The notes under the pieces were generated by a model. The model was not told the origin of the DNA and searched no databases. It saw nothing but the letters and a program-made list of their open reading frames with translations. From Treponema sp. (GTDB lineage: Bacteria; Spirochaetota; Spirochaetia; Treponematales; Breznakiellaceae): a stretch of 35,986 nt of DNA. A program made the translations under genes and the position numbers. Location of the stretch: positions 1 to 35,986 of the forward strand of contig JAITQK010000055.1 in the NCBI GenBank assembly GCA_031288975.1. The letters run 5' to 3'. How positions within the stretch are numbered: position 1 is the stretch's first letter; each line of letters starts with the position of its first letter. Positions 35,001 through 35,986 of the stretch are shown piece after piece.

Positions 35001-35184
35001 TGAAAATGTTCCTCTTGAAGTATGGGAATATTATATCGGCGGCTATCAGCCTGCACAAAAATGGCTCAAGGATCGTAAGGAGCGGGAATTAGATTATGAC
35101 GATATATCACATTATCAAAAGATAATCACCGCATTATCATTGACGATTGAGGTGCAGGCGCATATTGATACAATACTCAAATAA
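32086..35184 (+). CDS. One-polypeptide restriction-modification enzyme (type ISP-like / type IIG-like)
   Basis: This 1032-residue enzyme has an N-terminal PD-(D/E)xK nuclease (Asp58 in GAPDYI, Glu72-Ala-Lys74 in GYIEAKD, then QFDRYK). A helical coupler follows, then an N6-adenine methyltransferase with SAM motif LEPATGTGTFLVEV (about 362) and catalytic NPPY (483-486). The C-terminal half is a target-recognition region ending in DLLDYIYAVLYSNNYRAKYKEFL...FPRVPYP, seen in type ISP C-terminal domains. No helicase motifs are visible, unlike the longer LlaGI-type enzymes, so it may cut like type IIG. Translation signals are weak. The gene is AT-richer than its neighbours, which suggests transfer. 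A truncated copy of its nuclease domain follows at 35303-35677. Confidence 0.85.
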   Translation: MNQNHEIDTYLSEIDKIYRSGKGTEHSYRPALKTLFEAITSGLTITNEPKRIACGAPDYIITRNDIPIGYIEAKDISVGIYNKANKEQFDRYKQSLNNLIITDYLSFQLFVDGAEVVTITIAKESGGGIAPDKKQCDAFMELVQQFTDFRGKSIYQSEQLAKMMAAKAKLLAGIIEKALHDTEAENDTLSGQLEGFRKILIHDLSIPAFADMYAQTLVYGMFAARLNDHTNDKFSRLKAAALIPPSNPFLRRFFYYIAGPDLDDRICWIVDALADIFNCVAVEVLFEEFGRANQDPYLHFYETFLAEYNHKLREERGVYYTPLPIVKFIVQAVDTILQNDFHIAKGLADSSKDEGFHKVYILEPATGTGTFLVEVIENIYKRFVNQKGMWRDYCKEHLLPRLNGFEILMAPYAMAHFKLEMKLKETGINTAELKDRFRVYLTNSLETAADNNPVLLMEKWLSDEADEANRVKRDAPVMVVLGNPPYSGESANKNCLVDLLEDYKKEPGGIERLQEKNSKWLNDDYVKFIRYGQSLVVKNGSGILAYVNNHSFLDNPTFRGMRWNLLQTFDKIYILDIHGNVKKKESAPDGSKDENIFNIQQGVSINIFVKTKKKKQDEYAKLYHYDLYGSRKAKYTYLLENTLTTVKWVELSPNTPQYFFVEKDFTNQAEYEEGFSVQKLFPVNSVGIVTARDDFTIHNSVQSVKNIIKEFLSLDDETVRQRFNLGKDVRDWSVAGARKDLVPADFSHIVKINYRPFDIRYTYYTGHSKGFHCMPRGEVMRHFLAGNNNGLVIGRQGQVVGSMPWNLAFVTSQAIDFNLYYRGGGYIFPLYLYPESDNLDSTAQRRPNLNKNIVDEIAQQTGLRFTEEKEDGDATFSPLDLLDYIYAVLYSNNYRAKYKEFLKIDFPRVPYPENKEPFQKLSKYGAALRNLHLLENVEPLMDMALYPIEGNNCIDKIVYKNGNVYINKTQYFENVPLEVWEYYIGGYQPAQKWLKDRKERELDYDDISHYQKIITALSLTIEVQAHIDTILK
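32197..32332 (+). repeat. Direct repeat, copy 1 (inside the nuclease domain)
   Basis: These 136 bases match 35471-35606 at 132 positions. They encode the active-site part of the nuclease, from AITSGLTITNEPK to VGIYN. Just upstream this copy lacks twelve bases (four codons) present in the second copy. Confidence 0.9.
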
Positions 35185-35470
35185 AAAAGCATTAAGGATG
35201 CGCAGGATCAATCCCTGAATTATTTATGACCACACCTATAAACGACTCAAGAGTGGCAAATTCTCGAATTTATCATATTTCGGCGCTATATATGGTGTTT
35301 TAATGATACAAAAATACCCTATATATAGTGTGATCTTGCGAATTTGCGACTCACAAGTAAACGAGATACAGCGGTATATTGCCGAGCTTGACCGGATATA
35401 CTGGCAGGGTAACGACATGGAACACAGCTATCGCCCTAGTCTCAAAACCCTTTTTGAAACGCTTGTAAGC

Positions 35471-35606
35471 GCGATTACTAGCGGCTTAACCATAACCAAC
35501 GAGCCAAAGCGTATAGCCTGCGGCGCGCCCGATTACATCATAACCCGTAACGACATACCCATAGGTTACATTGAGGCAAAGGACATTCCCGTAGGGATAT
35601 ATAATA
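35471..35606 (+). repeat. Direct repeat, copy 2
   Basis: Partner of 32197-32332, with four mismatches in 136 bases. Its 3' boundary coincides with the start of the hairpin at 35606. Confidence 0.9.
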
Positions 35607-35634
35607 GCGTTCTATGGGGGTTTGATAGAACGCT
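35606..35634. other. Perfect hairpin at the duplication breakpoint
   Basis: AGCGTTCTAT (35606-35615) and ATAGAACGCT (35625-35634) form a perfect 10-base stem around a nine-base loop, exactly where similarity to the intact enzyme gene ends. It could be a recombination scar, the end of an insertion, or a terminator for the convergent gene. No clear T run follows in either direction. Confidence 0.6.
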
Positions 35635-35686
35635 ACCGGTGTCACGGCGCTTGTCTTCACAGTCCGCTAAAAAATAAGGGGGCTTC

Positions 35687-35986
35687 CTAAAACCGGATTG
35701 TGAGGGAAAGGCCGGTGTCCCACACGGCATATCCAACTCCGGCATCTTGTGTGGTAGACTTAAAACTACTTTGATACATCGCACCACGGACTCCGTTGAT
35801 AGACCGGTAGGCCCCATGGAGCGATATACTCAGCCATTGGCAGGGTGAAAAGGTAAAGTCCAGCCTCGGTTCAAGAAAGAGGCCACCAGACATATAATCG
35901 TTGTATCGTGTCTTGGTGGTAAGATGATCATCCTGGTCGTTGCCAAAAACCACCGGGCCTATGCGGAACGATGCTTCCAGGGAAAG
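35687..35986 (-). CDS. Outer-membrane beta-barrel protein, C-terminal part (possible omptin)
   Basis: Only the last 99 codons lie in the window; the frame stays open to the window edge. Alternating aromatic and polar strands (SLEASFRIGPVVFG, MSGGLFLEPRLDFTF, WLSISLHGAYRSING, AGVGYAVWDTGLSLTIRF) and the C-terminal Phe are the signature of outer-membrane barrels inserted by BamA. The spacing and DTGLSLTIRF end recall omptin-family proteases of treponemes. The catalytic residues would lie mostly outside the window, so the family name is tentative. Confidence 0.6.
   Translation of the reverse strand, partial: LSLEASFRIGPVVFGNDQDDHLTTKTRYNDYMSGGLFLEPRLDFTFSPCQWLSISLHGAYRSINGVRGAMYQSSFKSTTQDAGVGYAVWDTGLSLTIRF

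Larger units (their letters stand above)
35303..35677 (+). pseudogene. Truncated second copy of the restriction-enzyme nuclease domain
   Basis: The frame encodes 124 residues. Residues from about 19 (VNEIQRYIAELDRIYWQGND) to about 103 (VGIYN) align with residues 5-82 of the enzyme at 32086, including the GAPDYI and GYIEAKD active-site motifs. The first 18 residues are unrelated. After VGIYN the similarity stops abruptly at a hairpin, and a short unrelated tail (SVLWGFDRT...) ends at the stop. The QxxxY helix, methyltransferase and recognition parts are absent. The upstream flank has an imperfect AT-rich inverted repeat (CTATATAT 35286-35293 / ATATATAG 35321-35328). It is either a remnant of a second enzyme gene or a partial duplication, and probably not functional. 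Confidence 0.8.

Noticed and set aside
35687-35953. Short complete protein starting at 35953
   Set aside because: The start would be a GTG inside a frame that stays open to the window edge; it is the C-terminal part of a longer outer-membrane protein.

Overview
The window looks like a chromosomal segment from a free-living or host-associated spirochaete of the Treponema group. The strongest pointers are a FlaA periplasmic-flagellum sheath protein, an archaeal-type PheS, many lipoproteins with relaxed lipoboxes, and the fliW-csrA pair next to flgK-flgL. A termite-gut-type treponeme would fit, but that is an inference.

Layout. (1) Bases 1-3060 are an AT-richer accessory patch. It holds two two-gene modules, each a small protein plus an HExxH metallopeptidase-like protein. 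They sit behind near-identical, mosaic leader blocks, and a third leader copy has no gene behind it. Several short stretches here resemble the 3' half or the hairpin of a type I-C CRISPR repeat, although no cas genes are visible. (2) Bases 3064-7838 hold a divergent threonine synthase/DtxR-like regulator pair and an nfeD-floA membrane-microdomain operon. (3) Bases 7870-8316 hold tRNA-Arg(CCT), one solitary full-length type I-C-like repeat, and a promoter with a small orphan gene. (4) Bases 8533-20489 are one unbroken minus-strand run. In transcription order it is lpoB-like, COG3014 and LPP20-like lipoproteins, a transglutaminase-like/TPR protein, pyrB, accD, accA, flgN, flgK, flgL, fliW and csrA. 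(5) Bases 20698-21348 are a dead IS1-family element with both terminal inverted repeats. (6) Bases 21508-28705 hold archaeal-type pheS, an M15 peptidase, an ATP-grasp protein, a cell-wall amidase, a GerMN protein and flaA with its terminator. (7) Bases 28807-32047 hold a RelA/SpoT-domain protein with C-terminal TPRs and a methyl-accepting chemotaxis protein. (8) Bases 32086-35986 are a second accessory patch. It holds a one-polypeptide restriction-modification enzyme, a truncated second copy of its nuclease domain (132 of 136 bases identical over the core) and the 3' end of an outer-membrane protein.

How the genes work together. The minus-strand run joins envelope building (lipoproteins, fatty-acid and pyrimidine precursors) to flagellar hook-filament junction assembly and its FliW-CsrA feedback. 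The amidase, GerMN protein, M15 peptidase and LpoB-like protein all point to peptidoglycan. The best candidates for something undescribed are the duplicated leader/metallopeptidase modules with CRISPR-repeat-like hairpins at the left end, and the restriction-enzyme nuclease duplication at the right end.
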